Positions 1 through 7,270 of a stretch of DNA of 41,547 nt are shown here, piece after piece. The position numbers were made by a program, and so were the translations under genes. How positions within the stretch are numbered: the stretch's first letter is position 1; each line of letters starts with the position of its first letter. The notes under the pieces are model-generated. The model was not told where the DNA came from. It saw only the letters and a program-made list of their open reading frames with translations, and searched no databases. The stretch is taken from contig DASPJL010000113.1 of assembly GCA_035628645.1 (NCBI GenBank), positions 1 to 41,547 on the forward strand, in the 5' to 3' direction. The DNA comes from DASPJL01 sp035628645 (GTDB taxonomy: Bacteria > Bacteroidota > Bacteroidia > Cytophagales > Cyclobacteriaceae).

Positions 1-245
1 AAAATACTTGTTCTAATCCTGAGTACGTAAAGATTTTGAAGCTTTAATGAAAAAAATAAAGTGGATTTTATTGAATTTAAGAAGGTGCGACTTTCAAACT
101 TGCTTATAAAACTTCTTTTCTCCTTTTATACTGATTTATGTAAATTAATACTGATTTTTTTATCTCTATAATTTTATCTCCGTAACTCTAATTAACCAAC
201 AGAAAAATTATTAAGCACATAGCTTCTTATTCAAAATAATAGGAT

Positions 246-382
246 TCCCACATGTGAGTACGAAAGGAGAAGAAAGAAAACTGAAAGGCAGAAGAAAGAT
301 TTGTGGGAAACTAAGAAAGTGTAAGTAACGAAGGTGATCATGATGTTAGTTGGGAAGCTTACACTTTCCCTTTTGTGGGATC
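246..382. ncRNA. Candidate structured RNA, family not recognised
   Basis: Positions 246-252 (TCCCACA) can pair with 374-380 (TGTGGGA), closing a domain that contains a perfect 11-bp hairpin, GAAAGTGTAAG at 315-325 with CTTACACTTTC at 358-368. A second TGTGGGA at 302-308 could compete for the same 246-252 strand, which would allow two alternative folds. A terminator-like hairpin follows at 391-421. There is no coding frame. It does not show the conserved cores of RNase P RNA, tmRNA or SRP RNA. A 6S-like RNA is conceivable from size and position, but I cannot confirm it. Strand is undecided and no TAnnTTTG promoter was seen on either side. Confidence 0.3.
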
Positions 383-390
383 ATAAATAA

Positions 391-421
391 AAAATCCAAA
401 CTTGTTAAAAGTTTGGATTTT
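391..421 (-). terminator. Rho-independent terminator, possibly bidirectional
   Basis: AAATCCAAAC (392-401) pairs with GTTTGGATTT (411-420) around a 9-base loop. A-rich sequence lies on the left and T-rich on the right, so a U-tract exists in either direction. It sits 38 bases past the stop of the sigma factor gene on the minus strand, and also past the candidate RNA on the plus strand. Confidence 0.75.
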
Positions 422-458
422 TTATTTAACATATTGAAGCTTCTGATTCTGAAACAAA

Positions 459-1325
459 TTATCCTAAATAAGATTTTAAAAGTTTTATACCTTCACCAGA
501 ACGCAGTTTTCTAAGCGCAGAATCCTTTATTTGTCTTATCCTTTCGCGCGTAAGGCCCATATTCTCACCGATATCTTCAAGTGATTGGGTGTAATCGTAG
601 CCTATTCCGAAGAATCTGGTAATCACTTCTTTTTCTCTTGAAGACAAAGTTGTCAACAATCTATCCAACTCTGTTCTTAAAGAGGCATCATTGGTAAGTA
701 AAACGTCAGTAGGCGCCGCGTCCGGATCGTGAATTACATCATAAAGATTACCGGCATCTTCGTTTTCAAAAGGAGCATCAAGAGAAGATTGACGAAAAGA
801 TGCACCATTTGCACTTTTAATATCTTCAACTTTTACCCCGAGATACTCTGCCAATTCTTCGTGAGTAGGTTCACGTTCGAATTTTTGCTCAATAACAGCA
901 GACGCATTGTTTATATGAGAAAGATCTCCAATTTTATTGGCAGGAATTCTTACAAGTCGTCCGTTCTTTGCCAAAGAATCCATAATAGATTGACGAATCC
1001 ACCATACCGCATACGAAATAAATTTAAAGCCTTTTGTTTCGTCAAACATTTTGGCCGCTCTTATCAAGCCTATATTCCCTTCATTTATAAGGTCATTTAA
1101 AGGCATTTTTGTATGCTGATATTGTTTGGCAACAGAAATGACAAACCGAAGATTTGCCCTTACCAGTTTATCGCAGGCTACCTGGTCGCCTTGTTTAATT
1201 CTTCTTGCAAGTTCTACTTCTTGTTGAGCAGTAAGCATTTCTTCCCTGGCCACTTCGTTAAAATACCTCTCTATGGTAATGCCATCCCGATTGGTTATTG
1301 TATTGGTGATTTTTAATTGTCGCAT
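459..1325 (-). CDS. RpoD/SigA-family sigma-70 factor (divergent paralogue)
   Basis: A 288-residue sigma-70 factor of Bacteroidota primary-sigma size. The ATG at 1325 is chosen because the family starts MRQLKIT; the frame is open 17 residues further upstream but that extension is not family-like. Region 1.2 (RYFNEVARE), region 2 (NLRFVISVAKQY, DLINEGNIGLIRAA, then FKFISYAVWWIRQSI for core and -10 binding), region 3 and region 4 with the -35 helix-turn-helix (LTRERIRQIKDSALRKLR) are all present, and the end KLLKSYLG is typical. It differs from the usual housekeeping protein where that family has ALAEQSRIVRLPLN (here SLAKNGRLVRIPAN), so it may be an alternative RpoD-like factor rather than the primary one. 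It is monocistronic, with a terminator at 391-421. Confidence 0.93.
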   Translation of the reverse strand: MRQLKITNTITNRDGITIERYFNEVAREEMLTAQQEVELARRIKQGDQVACDKLVRANLRFVISVAKQYQHTKMPLNDLINEGNIGLIRAAKMFDETKGFKFISYAVWWIRQSIMDSLAKNGRLVRIPANKIGDLSHINNASAVIEQKFEREPTHEELAEYLGVKVEDIKSANGASFRQSSLDAPFENEDAGNLYDVIHDPDAAPTDVLLTNDASLRTELDRLLTTLSSREKEVITRFFGIGYDYTQSLEDIGENMGLTRERIRQIKDSALRKLRSGEGIKLLKSYLG

Positions 1326-2075
1326 CGTTAAATTTTTTTTAAATGATATCCCCTTCTTCCTTTTTAGTAAATACACTATATAGACAACAAATGTTTTTTA
1401 TTAAAAATTTTAGAGTCAAAGAAATCCTTAAAGATTTAGTAATCAATTAAGATGATGTCATAATTAACTAAATCGAATCATAGAAATTACAAAGGCAGCA
1501 GTTAAAAAGTTCATTAAAATTTAAATTTTTAGGATATTTTATTGAATTTAAATACAAGGGACTATGGAATCAATCGGAAAGTTGTACGGAGGTAAATTCG
1601 AAGAATGGATAAAAATGAACAACCAGCGCCTCCACTTCTTTCTTCCGACACCATAAATTTGGATCAGTCGGATTTCTAAGGGGGAGCTAGAATAGTTTAA
1701 AAACGTTCGGAAGGCTCTGGTGGAAATAAAAAGTTGGGGATAACTCTGCACTTTAGCCCATCTTAAAATAATACCAAATATGCCTCCATCGAACCTAGAG
1801 CGAACCTAAAGCGAACCTACAGCGAAGGAACAAAATGCTAGGAAAGCGGCTTAAAAATTGGAATAATACAAAATCGAGTTGATGAAACGGTTGAGAGGTA
1901 ACAAACTTAGCAGTTTTCGCTGTCCATCTAATTTATTATCTGAGCCATGTATTCCCCCAACTTTTCTGATTGATAGGTGAGAATATGTAATTATTTTTAA
2001 CATGACTAAAGTGCGGAGCTGCCGCCAACTTCTTGAATTGGAATAAGGGACTATGAGAACAAATGAAGAAATAAA
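1326..2075. other. Long gene-poor spacer
   Basis: About 750 bases between the sigma factor and the tRNA-Phe terminator. Small open frames here have no signal peptide, no recognisable motif and no good start, and I reject them. The stretch contains a short tandem repeat (1790-1827) and an imperfect echo: TTGAATTtaAATAcaAGGGACTATG near 1543-1566 recurs as TTGAATTggAATA-AGGGACTATG near 2034-2056. This could be the residue of a decayed gene or element, but nothing in it can be named. Confidence 0.4.
1790..1827. repeat. Short tandem repeat, 11-bp unit
   Basis: Three and a half copies of a GCGAACCTANA unit follow one another, the third position from the end varying (AGA, AAA, ACA), ending in a partial GCGAAGGA copy. 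Intergenic and with no coding frame. Similar CGAAC-rich text reappears at 37628-37650. Confidence 0.75.
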
Positions 2076-2103
2076 AAAGGATCGGCTGAAAAACCGATCC
2101 TTT
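2076..2103 (-). terminator. Terminator of tRNA-Phe
   Basis: A perfect 10-bp stem, AAAGGATCGG (2076-2085) with CCGATCCTTT (2094-2103), and an 8-base loop. Read on the minus strand the stem is followed by TTTTTTAT. It begins four bases beyond the mature 3' end of the tRNA. Confidence 0.9.
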
Positions 2104-2106
2104 AAG

Positions 2107-2179
2107 TGGTGATGAATGGAATCGAACCATCGACACAAGGATTTTCAGTCCTTTGCTCTACCAACTGAGCTACATCACC
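2107..2179 (-). tRNA. tRNA-Phe (anticodon GAA)
   Basis: A full 73-nt cloverleaf is readable on the minus strand: acceptor GGTGATG/CATCACC, D arm GCTC-AGTTGGTA-GAGC, anticodon arm AAGGA-CTGAAAA-TCCTT with GAA in the centre, variable loop GTGTC, T arm GATGG-TTCGATT-CCATT, discriminator A. The 3' CCA is not encoded (the next bases are CTT), so it must be added by nucleotidyltransferase. It is a single-gene unit with its own promoter and terminator. Confidence 0.97.
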
Positions 2180-2192
2180 GCCAAATGTGGCG

Positions 2193-2223
2193 CAAATTTA
2201 TTATTATTTTATTACCTACCAAA
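2193..2223 (-). promoter_or_regulatory. Promoter of tRNA-Phe (Bacteroidota type)
   Basis: On the minus strand TTTG (2223-2220), a 19-base spacer and TAAATTTG (2200-2193) match the Bacteroidota sigma pattern TTTG-N19-TAnnTTTG exactly. The -7 element ends 13 bases upstream of the mature tRNA 5' end, the expected distance for a short leader removed by RNase P. Confidence 0.85.
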
Positions 2224-2389
2224 CATTGTTAAAAAAAATGCTGATAATTATTTCTTGAAGAGGAAAAAAGGTGCAAATATTAAAATGATTTCTTATTATA
2301 ACATATAAATAGAAATATTATGCATGCCGAGTATTTTTTAGGACCTTTAAGTAATTTTTCGCCGTTAAAAAAGTATTAACTAAATCCTT

Positions 2390-3715
2390 ATGAATTACAT
2401 TCCTCAGATTCTATTTGCCCTGATTCTTGCGGGTGCAGTGTTTTTTATCTTCAAAAGATACAAAAGAATAAGAGACAACATTTCTTTAGGCAGGCAGAAA
2501 AAAATTAATGACAATCCGGGAGAAAGATTTAAAACAATGCTTTTGATCGCTTTCGGGCAGAAGAAGATGTTTGACAAGCCTCTTGTGGGTCTTTTGCATT
2601 TGCTGGTTTATCTGGGCTTTGTAATCATTAATATTGAAATGCTGGAAATTGTGATTGATGGATTATTCGGTACCCACAGGGTGTTTTTAGATCTGATGGG
2701 AAACTTCTACGCCATACTGATTAATGTATTTGAATTTTTAGCCGTAGGAGTAATCATAAGTTGCTCAATATTCCTGATTCGCAGAAATGTATTGAAGCTA
2801 CGAAGATTTTGGGCCAGGGAAATGACTCAATGGCCCAAAACAGATGCCAATATTATTCTAATCGTTGAGATTGCCCTTATGGTGGCGTTTTTGTCAATGA
2901 ATACTGCCGATACCGTTTTGCAACATAGAGGAGTTCCTCATTATGCTCAAACAGGTTATTTCTTATTCAGTAATTTTTTAACTGGCATCTTTTCAGATTT
3001 GACTACCTCCCAGTTAATTTTTGTGGAGAGACTAGCCTGGTGGGCGCACATTTTGGGTGTTTTAGGTTTTGCCATCTATATCACTTATTCCAAGCACCTG
3101 CATATATTTCTCGCCTTTCCTAATACCTACTTTTCGGATCTGAAGCCAAAAGGTAAAATGATCAATATGCCAGAGGTTACAAGGGAAGTTAAAAGTATGT
3201 TAGGCATAAACGATGGAGCAGTCGACCAAAATGATGCTCCACAGGAGATCGGCAGATTTGGTGCAAAAGATATCAACGATCTGAGTTGGAAAAACCTTAT
3301 GGATGCATACAGTTGTACAGAATGTGGACGTTGTACTGCAGCCTGTCCGGCTAATATTACCGGAAAACTGTTGTCCCCAAGAAAAATAATGATGGATACG
3401 AGAGACAGGATGGAAGAAGTTGGAATGTCACTTGATAAAGGTGGTCCCGGATTACAAGATGGGAAAGCTTTATTGGACGACCATATTTTAAGGGAGGAAA
3501 TATTTGCTTGTACATCTTGCCAGGCTTGTGTACAAGCCTGTCCGGTAAATATTGATCCGCTTTCTATTATTCTTCAGATAAGACGCTATATTACCATGGA
3601 AGAAACCAAGGCCCCTGCGGCTTGGAATTCCATGTATTCAAATATTGAAACCAATATGGCGCCATGGAAATTTTCTCCATCCGATCGCTTTAACTGGTCA
3701 AAGGATATAAAATGA
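2390..3715 (+). CDS. Membrane-anchored 4Fe-4S dicluster protein, respiratory Fe-S oxidoreductase type
   Basis: A 441-residue protein with an N-terminal anchor (about 4-22) and further hydrophobic helices near 62-85, 97-127, 155-178 and 212-236, resembling the membrane part of NarI/DsrM-like quinone-reactive proteins. The C-terminal part carries two CxxCxxCxxxCP clusters, beginning at Cys309 (CTECGRCTAACP) and Cys374 (CTSCQACVQACP), typical of bacterial-ferredoxin or HdrC-like domains holding two 4Fe-4S centres. The next gene, 52 bases on, encodes a CCG-domain protein. The pair resembles a split version of the fused ETF:menaquinone oxidoreductase/HdrD-like family. Electron transfer between a soluble donor and the quinone pool is inferred; the donor is not identifiable. 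Confidence 0.88.
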   Translation: MNYIPQILFALILAGAVFFIFKRYKRIRDNISLGRQKKINDNPGERFKTMLLIAFGQKKMFDKPLVGLLHLLVYLGFVIINIEMLEIVIDGLFGTHRVFLDLMGNFYAILINVFEFLAVGVIISCSIFLIRRNVLKLRRFWAREMTQWPKTDANIILIVEIALMVAFLSMNTADTVLQHRGVPHYAQTGYFLFSNFLTGIFSDLTTSQLIFVERLAWWAHILGVLGFAIYITYSKHLHIFLAFPNTYFSDLKPKGKMINMPEVTREVKSMLGINDGAVDQNDAPQEIGRFGAKDINDLSWKNLMDAYSCTECGRCTAACPANITGKLLSPRKIMMDTRDRMEEVGMSLDKGGPGLQDGKALLDDHILREEIFACTSCQACVQACPVNIDPLSIILQIRRYITMEETKAPAAWNSMYSNIETNMAPWKFSPSDRFNWSKDIK

Positions 3716-3767
3716 AATTTTTGAATGTTAAATTTAAACGTCGAGTTAAACAATTCATACCAATAAA

Positions 3768-4565
3768 ATGAGTGAAAAAACTTTTGAAGTGCCCTTAATG
3801 GCTGAGCTTGTAGCGAAAGGAGAAGTTCCTGAGGTGTTGTTTTGGGTAGGATGTGCCGGTTCATTTGACGACAGGTATAAAAATGTTACCAAAGCTTTTG
3901 TTAAGATTTTAAATAAGGTAGGGATAAAATTTGCCGTATTGGGTACAGAAGAAGGCTGTACCGGTGATCCGGCACGAAGGGCGGGAAATGAATTCCTTTT
4001 TCAGATGCAGGCTGTTTCTAATATTCAAGTACTTAATGGATACGGTATAAAAAAGATCGTTACCGCATGTCCTCATTGTTTTAATACCATTAAGAATGAA
4101 TATCCTGAACTAGGTGGAAGTTATGAAGTGATCCATCATTCAGTCTTTTTGCAGCAATTAATTAATGAAGGCAAAATAGTATTAAAAGGCGGAGGAGAAT
4201 TTAAGGGAAAAAGAATTACCCATCACGATTCTTGTTTCCTTGGGCGCGGGAATAATATTTATGAGGCACCAAGAGAGGTCTTACAAGCCCTGGATGCAGA
4301 GTTGGTAGAAATGAAAAGATCCAGAAAATTTGGATTATGTTGCGGAGCAGGAGGAGCTCAAATGTTTAAAGAAGCTGAACCCGGGAAAAAAGAAGTAAAC
4401 ATAGAAAGAGTGGAAGAGGCTTTAGCAACTCAACCTAATGTGATTGCCTCAGCTTGTCCGTTTTGTATGACAATGCTTTCCGACGGAGTAAAGAACAAAA
4501 ACAAAGAACAAGAGGTAAAAGTCCTGGACATTGCAGAACTTATTGCAAAATCAGAAGGTTTATAA
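3768..4565 (+). CDS. CCG-domain (Fe-S)-binding protein, HdrB/HdrD-like
   Basis: 265 residues with two cysteine-rich CCG-type domains. The second is canonical: Cys156, Cys191-Cys192 (GLCCGAGG) and Cys230/Cys233 (ACPFC). The first has Cys29, Cys64 and Cys101/Cys104 (ACPHC), but the paired cysteine is CT instead of CC, so one ligand is missing. Such domains hold a non-cubane or cubane Fe-S centre and occur in heterodisulfide reductase, glycolate oxidase GlcF, LutA and ETF:menaquinone oxidoreductase. It follows the membrane Fe-S gene on the same strand, and the two probably form one complex at the inner face of the membrane. No flavin or dehydrogenase partner is adjacent, so the substrate is unknown. 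Confidence 0.9.
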   Translation: MSEKTFEVPLMAELVAKGEVPEVLFWVGCAGSFDDRYKNVTKAFVKILNKVGIKFAVLGTEEGCTGDPARRAGNEFLFQMQAVSNIQVLNGYGIKKIVTACPHCFNTIKNEYPELGGSYEVIHHSVFLQQLINEGKIVLKGGGEFKGKRITHHDSCFLGRGNNIYEAPREVLQALDAELVEMKRSRKFGLCCGAGGAQMFKEAEPGKKEVNIERVEEALATQPNVIASACPFCMTMLSDGVKNKNKEQEVKVLDIAELIAKSEGL

Positions 4566-4636
4566 AATAAAATGGGTGAAGGACGGAATGAGAGAATAGA
4601 GTTAATACATTGAAATAACAACTGAATACTACTATA

Positions 4637-5125
4637 ATGTTTGTTGAATTTGACACACTACCCCCAACAGCAAGAGTTTGGGTATATCAATCGGATAAAA
4701 AATTTAATGAAGCGGAAGCCCGATATATTTCGGAAAAAGCAGAAGAATTTATAAATTATTGGCAAAGTCATGGAAATGATCTGAGAGGTTCTGCCAAAAT
4801 ATTTTATGACCATTTTTTAATTTTATCTATAGATGAATCTCATTCATCTTCAAGTGGATGTTCCATAGATAAATCGGTCCATTTTATTCAGGCGCTTGAA
4901 AAAGAATTGAATATAAACTTATTAAATAGGTCCAAACAAAGTTATTTATCAGATAATACAATACAATTTTTTCCCATTCAGGCGGCAAAGCAAGTTGTTA
5001 CAAATGGTTTGGTTACAAAAGAGACCGGAACCTTCAATAACAACATTATGAATAAAAAAGAACTTGAGGAGAAATGGATCGTGCCGGCTGCTGAAAGTTG
5101 GCTGGGTAAATTCTTTAAAAATTAA
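4637..5125 (+). CDS. Conserved Bacteroidota hypothetical protein
   Basis: 162 residues, soluble, no signal peptide. It has the features of a Bacteroidota family often mislabelled 'ABC transporter ATPase': a WQSHGNDLRGS segment, an ILSIDESH strand and a SSGCSIDKSVHFI motif near residues 72-86. There is no Walker A or B motif, so an ATPase role is not supported. It lies 71 bases after the CCG-domain gene and may be co-transcribed with it. Function unknown. Confidence 0.85.
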   Translation: MFVEFDTLPPTARVWVYQSDKKFNEAEARYISEKAEEFINYWQSHGNDLRGSAKIFYDHFLILSIDESHSSSSGCSIDKSVHFIQALEKELNINLLNRSKQSYLSDNTIQFFPIQAAKQVVTNGLVTKETGTFNNNIMNKKELEEKWIVPAAESWLGKFFKN

Positions 5126-5259
5126 CAATTAATATTAAAGACTATACGTTACAGGCAAGAAAGGAAGGTTTTGTATTTAACTAATATAGAGATTACTAAT
5201 TGTATTTAGTTTACATAACTTTAAGCCTCAATCCTAAACCGAAATATCAAGAAATTAAT

Positions 5260-7194
5260 ATGACCCGCATTCTGATTATTGTTTTATCTCTTGGGTTCTT
5301 GATGGGGTGTAGTCTCCTTCAAAGTCCTCTGAAAAAAGCTGAAAAAAAATACGAAAAAGGAGAGTACCAGTATGCAATTGAGTTTTATAAACAAGCATTG
5401 GGAAAGAAATCCGGGAATGCTTATATAAACTTTCAAATCGCAGAATCATACAGACAGTCCAATCGTATTGGTGAGGCATTGGAGTTTTATAAAAAAGCTA
5501 TTGATCAAGGAATAGAGGATGAAGATGCTCAGTTTTATTATGCCTTTGCTCTGAAAGCTCACGGAAAGTACCCCGAAGCTGCTCAACAATTGTCCCGTTA
5601 TCTTCAGAAAGCGAGGTCTCGGGATAATATTAAGGTAGCAAAAGAAGAAATAGAAAATTTAAAAATTGTAAAAGAGATTGCCGCCAAAAGCAGCAAATTC
5701 GAGATCAAACCTTCTGATTATTTAAATACCCCTGCGGGAGAATATGCTCCTGCGGTAAGAGAGAATAAGATCATCTTCACTTCTTCACGCGGAGATGGAA
5801 AAATATATGCAGGAACCGGTACCCGGTTTAGTGATCTTTTTATCTATGATTTTGAGAATACCACCACAGAGACAGGACTAGTAAAACCCTTCAGAGATGG
5901 AATAAACCTGGATGGATTCCACGAAGCCGCTGCAACATTTACCAAAGATGGTAGAACAATGGTGTTTGCAAGAAGCAATAGTGGTAAAAAGAAGGACACA
6001 AAAGACGTAGATCTTTATTTAAGCAGGTTTAAAGATGGTAAATGGACTGAACCGGCTACACTTAGGATAAATGATCCAATTGCCTGGGATTCAGGCCCTG
6101 CCTTTTCCAGAGATGGAAGGACGTTGTACTTTGCCTCCAACAGGAAAGGTGGATATGGAGGAATAGATCTTTATAAAGCAACAATGGATGCCAATGGCAA
6201 TTTTGGAAGAGTAACCAATATGGGCGCTCAGATAAATACTCCTGGCGATGAAATGTTTCCCTATGCTTCAGATGACGGAAAGTTATATTTTTCCTCAACA
6301 GGTCATCCGGGTCTTGGAAGACTGGATTTGTTTGTTGCCACTAAGGCAGGAAAAGAAATAAGAGTAGAAAATCTAGGAGTTCCGATGAATTCGACTGCCG
6401 ATGATTTTGGAATTGCTTTCAAAACCCCTAAAACAGGCTATTTTTCTTCTGACAGAGAAGGAGGAAAAGGAGACGATGATATTTATGAATTTGTTGACAC
6501 CACACCGGATGATAAAATTGTTAACTATTTTGTGGCAGGCATCACTGTTCCCAGAGATAGCCCGCAGGTAGTGCTGGAAGATGTAAGGGTTAAAGTACTG
6601 GGAAGTGATGGTACGCTTGTAAATAATTTTGTAACAGGTATAGATGGAAGATTTAAATTCCCGATCACTTTGGGGGAAAATTATACCATCCTTGCTGAAA
6701 AGGAAGATTATTTAACCAAAAGAGAGTTTTTTTCGGCTGAAGGGATAGGAATTCCAAATGAATTATTAACGAAGCCCGTTACAGATACAACTTTTGAAAT
6801 GATAGTGCCAATGGAAAGAATAGTAATTGACAAGGCTATTGTTTTAGAAAATATATATTATGACCTTGATAAATTTAATATCAGGGAAGATGCAGCGATA
6901 GAACTGGATAAGCTTGTGGATATTCTTAAAGATAATCCGGGTATTAAAATAGAATTAAGCTCCCATACCGATAGTCGAAATACAGATGCATATAATATGA
7001 CTTTATCTCAGAAAAGAGCAGAATCTGCAGTGGAATATATAATTTCCCAGGGAATAGACCCGGAAAGGATGGTCGCAAAAGGATATGGAGAAACCATGCT
7101 GGTAAATAAATGTAAAGACGGAGTGGAATGTACCGAGCAGGAGCATCAGGCAAACAGAAGGACGGAGTTTAAGGTATTGGAGTATAATAAATAA
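5260..7194 (+). CDS. PorE-like lipoprotein: TPR, beta-propeller, CRD and OmpA domain
   Basis: 644 residues from the ATG at 5260, chosen because it starts a lipoprotein signal peptide with lipobox LMGC (Cys17); the longer frame adds 20 residues that would spoil it. Order: TPR-like helices (about 24-150), a PD40/WD40-like beta-propeller (about 165-490; repeated DGRTxxFAS and DGKLYFSS strands), a carboxypeptidase-regulatory-like beta domain (about 495-570), and an OmpA C-terminal peptidoglycan-binding domain (SHTDSRNTDAYNMTLSQKRA and VAKGYGE). This is the architecture of PorE, which links the type IX secretion machinery to peptidoglycan in Porphyromonas. Bacteroidota genomes carry several such paralogues, so this may be PorE or a relative. 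No other por/gld/spr gene is in the window. Confidence 0.88.
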   Translation: MTRILIIVLSLGFLMGCSLLQSPLKKAEKKYEKGEYQYAIEFYKQALGKKSGNAYINFQIAESYRQSNRIGEALEFYKKAIDQGIEDEDAQFYYAFALKAHGKYPEAAQQLSRYLQKARSRDNIKVAKEEIENLKIVKEIAAKSSKFEIKPSDYLNTPAGEYAPAVRENKIIFTSSRGDGKIYAGTGTRFSDLFIYDFENTTTETGLVKPFRDGINLDGFHEAAATFTKDGRTMVFARSNSGKKKDTKDVDLYLSRFKDGKWTEPATLRINDPIAWDSGPAFSRDGRTLYFASNRKGGYGGIDLYKATMDANGNFGRVTNMGAQINTPGDEMFPYASDDGKLYFSSTGHPGLGRLDLFVATKAGKEIRVENLGVPMNSTADDFGIAFKTPKTGYFSSDREGGKGDDDIYEFVDTTPDDKIVNYFVAGITVPRDSPQVVLEDVRVKVLGSDGTLVNNFVTGIDGRFKFPITLGENYTILAEKEDYLTKREFFSAEGIGIPNELLTKPVTDTTFEMIVPMERIVIDKAIVLENIYYDLDKFNIREDAAIELDKLVDILKDNPGIKIELSSHTDSRNTDAYNMTLSQKRAESAVEYIISQGIDPERMVAKGYGETMLVNKCKDGVECTEQEHQANRRTEFKVLEYNK

Positions 7195-7221
7195 AGGGAA
7201 TTTATAAAATAAAAAGATTTA

Positions 7222-7251
7222 AGGCCTCGGGTAAACCGGGGCTTTATTATT
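7222..7251 (+). terminator. Terminator after the PorE-like gene
   Basis: GCCTCGG (7224-7230) pairs with CCGGGGC (7236-7242), with one T-G pair and a 5-base loop, followed by TTTATTATTTTT. It ends close to the purM start, and TATTTTTG at 7248-7255 inside its tail could serve as the -7 element for purM, although no -33 TTTG is seen. Confidence 0.75.
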
Positions 7252-7270
7252 TTTGCAAAAAACTAGTCTC

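Larger units (their letters stand above)
1..458. other. Gene-free left end of window
   Basis: No convincing coding frame is present. The first 240 bases are AT-rich with nothing recognisable. From about 246 to 421 there is nested inverted-repeat structure, described separately as a possible structured RNA with a terminator-like hairpin. The preceding gene lies outside the window, so it cannot be said whether a transcript enters from the left. Confidence 0.5.

Noticed and set aside
1326..1376. Longer start for the sigma factor (extra 17 residues)
   Set aside because: The family begins at MRQLKIT, and the extension is a Lys-rich stretch typical of AT-rich untranslated sequence.
1548..1751. Open frame of 67 codons on the minus strand in the spacer before tRNA-Phe
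   Set aside because: Aromatic- and arginine-rich composition without a motif, no signal peptide and no plausible start context; looks like chance.
1851..2138. Two minus-strand frames overlapping the tRNA-Phe 3' end
   Set aside because: They overlap the tRNA and its terminator, and the translated text comes from these RNA structures.
2107..2223. tRNA-Phe as an integration site of a mobile element
   Set aside because: No integrase, no direct repeat of the tRNA 3' end and no phage or conjugation genes are seen on either side.
3768..4565. LutA or GlcF assignment for the CCG-domain protein
   Set aside because: No LutB/LutC or glycolate oxidase partner is adjacent; the partner is a membrane Fe-S protein instead.
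4637..5125. ABC transporter ATPase annotation common in this family
   Set aside because: No Walker A, Walker B or ABC signature is present in the 162 residues.
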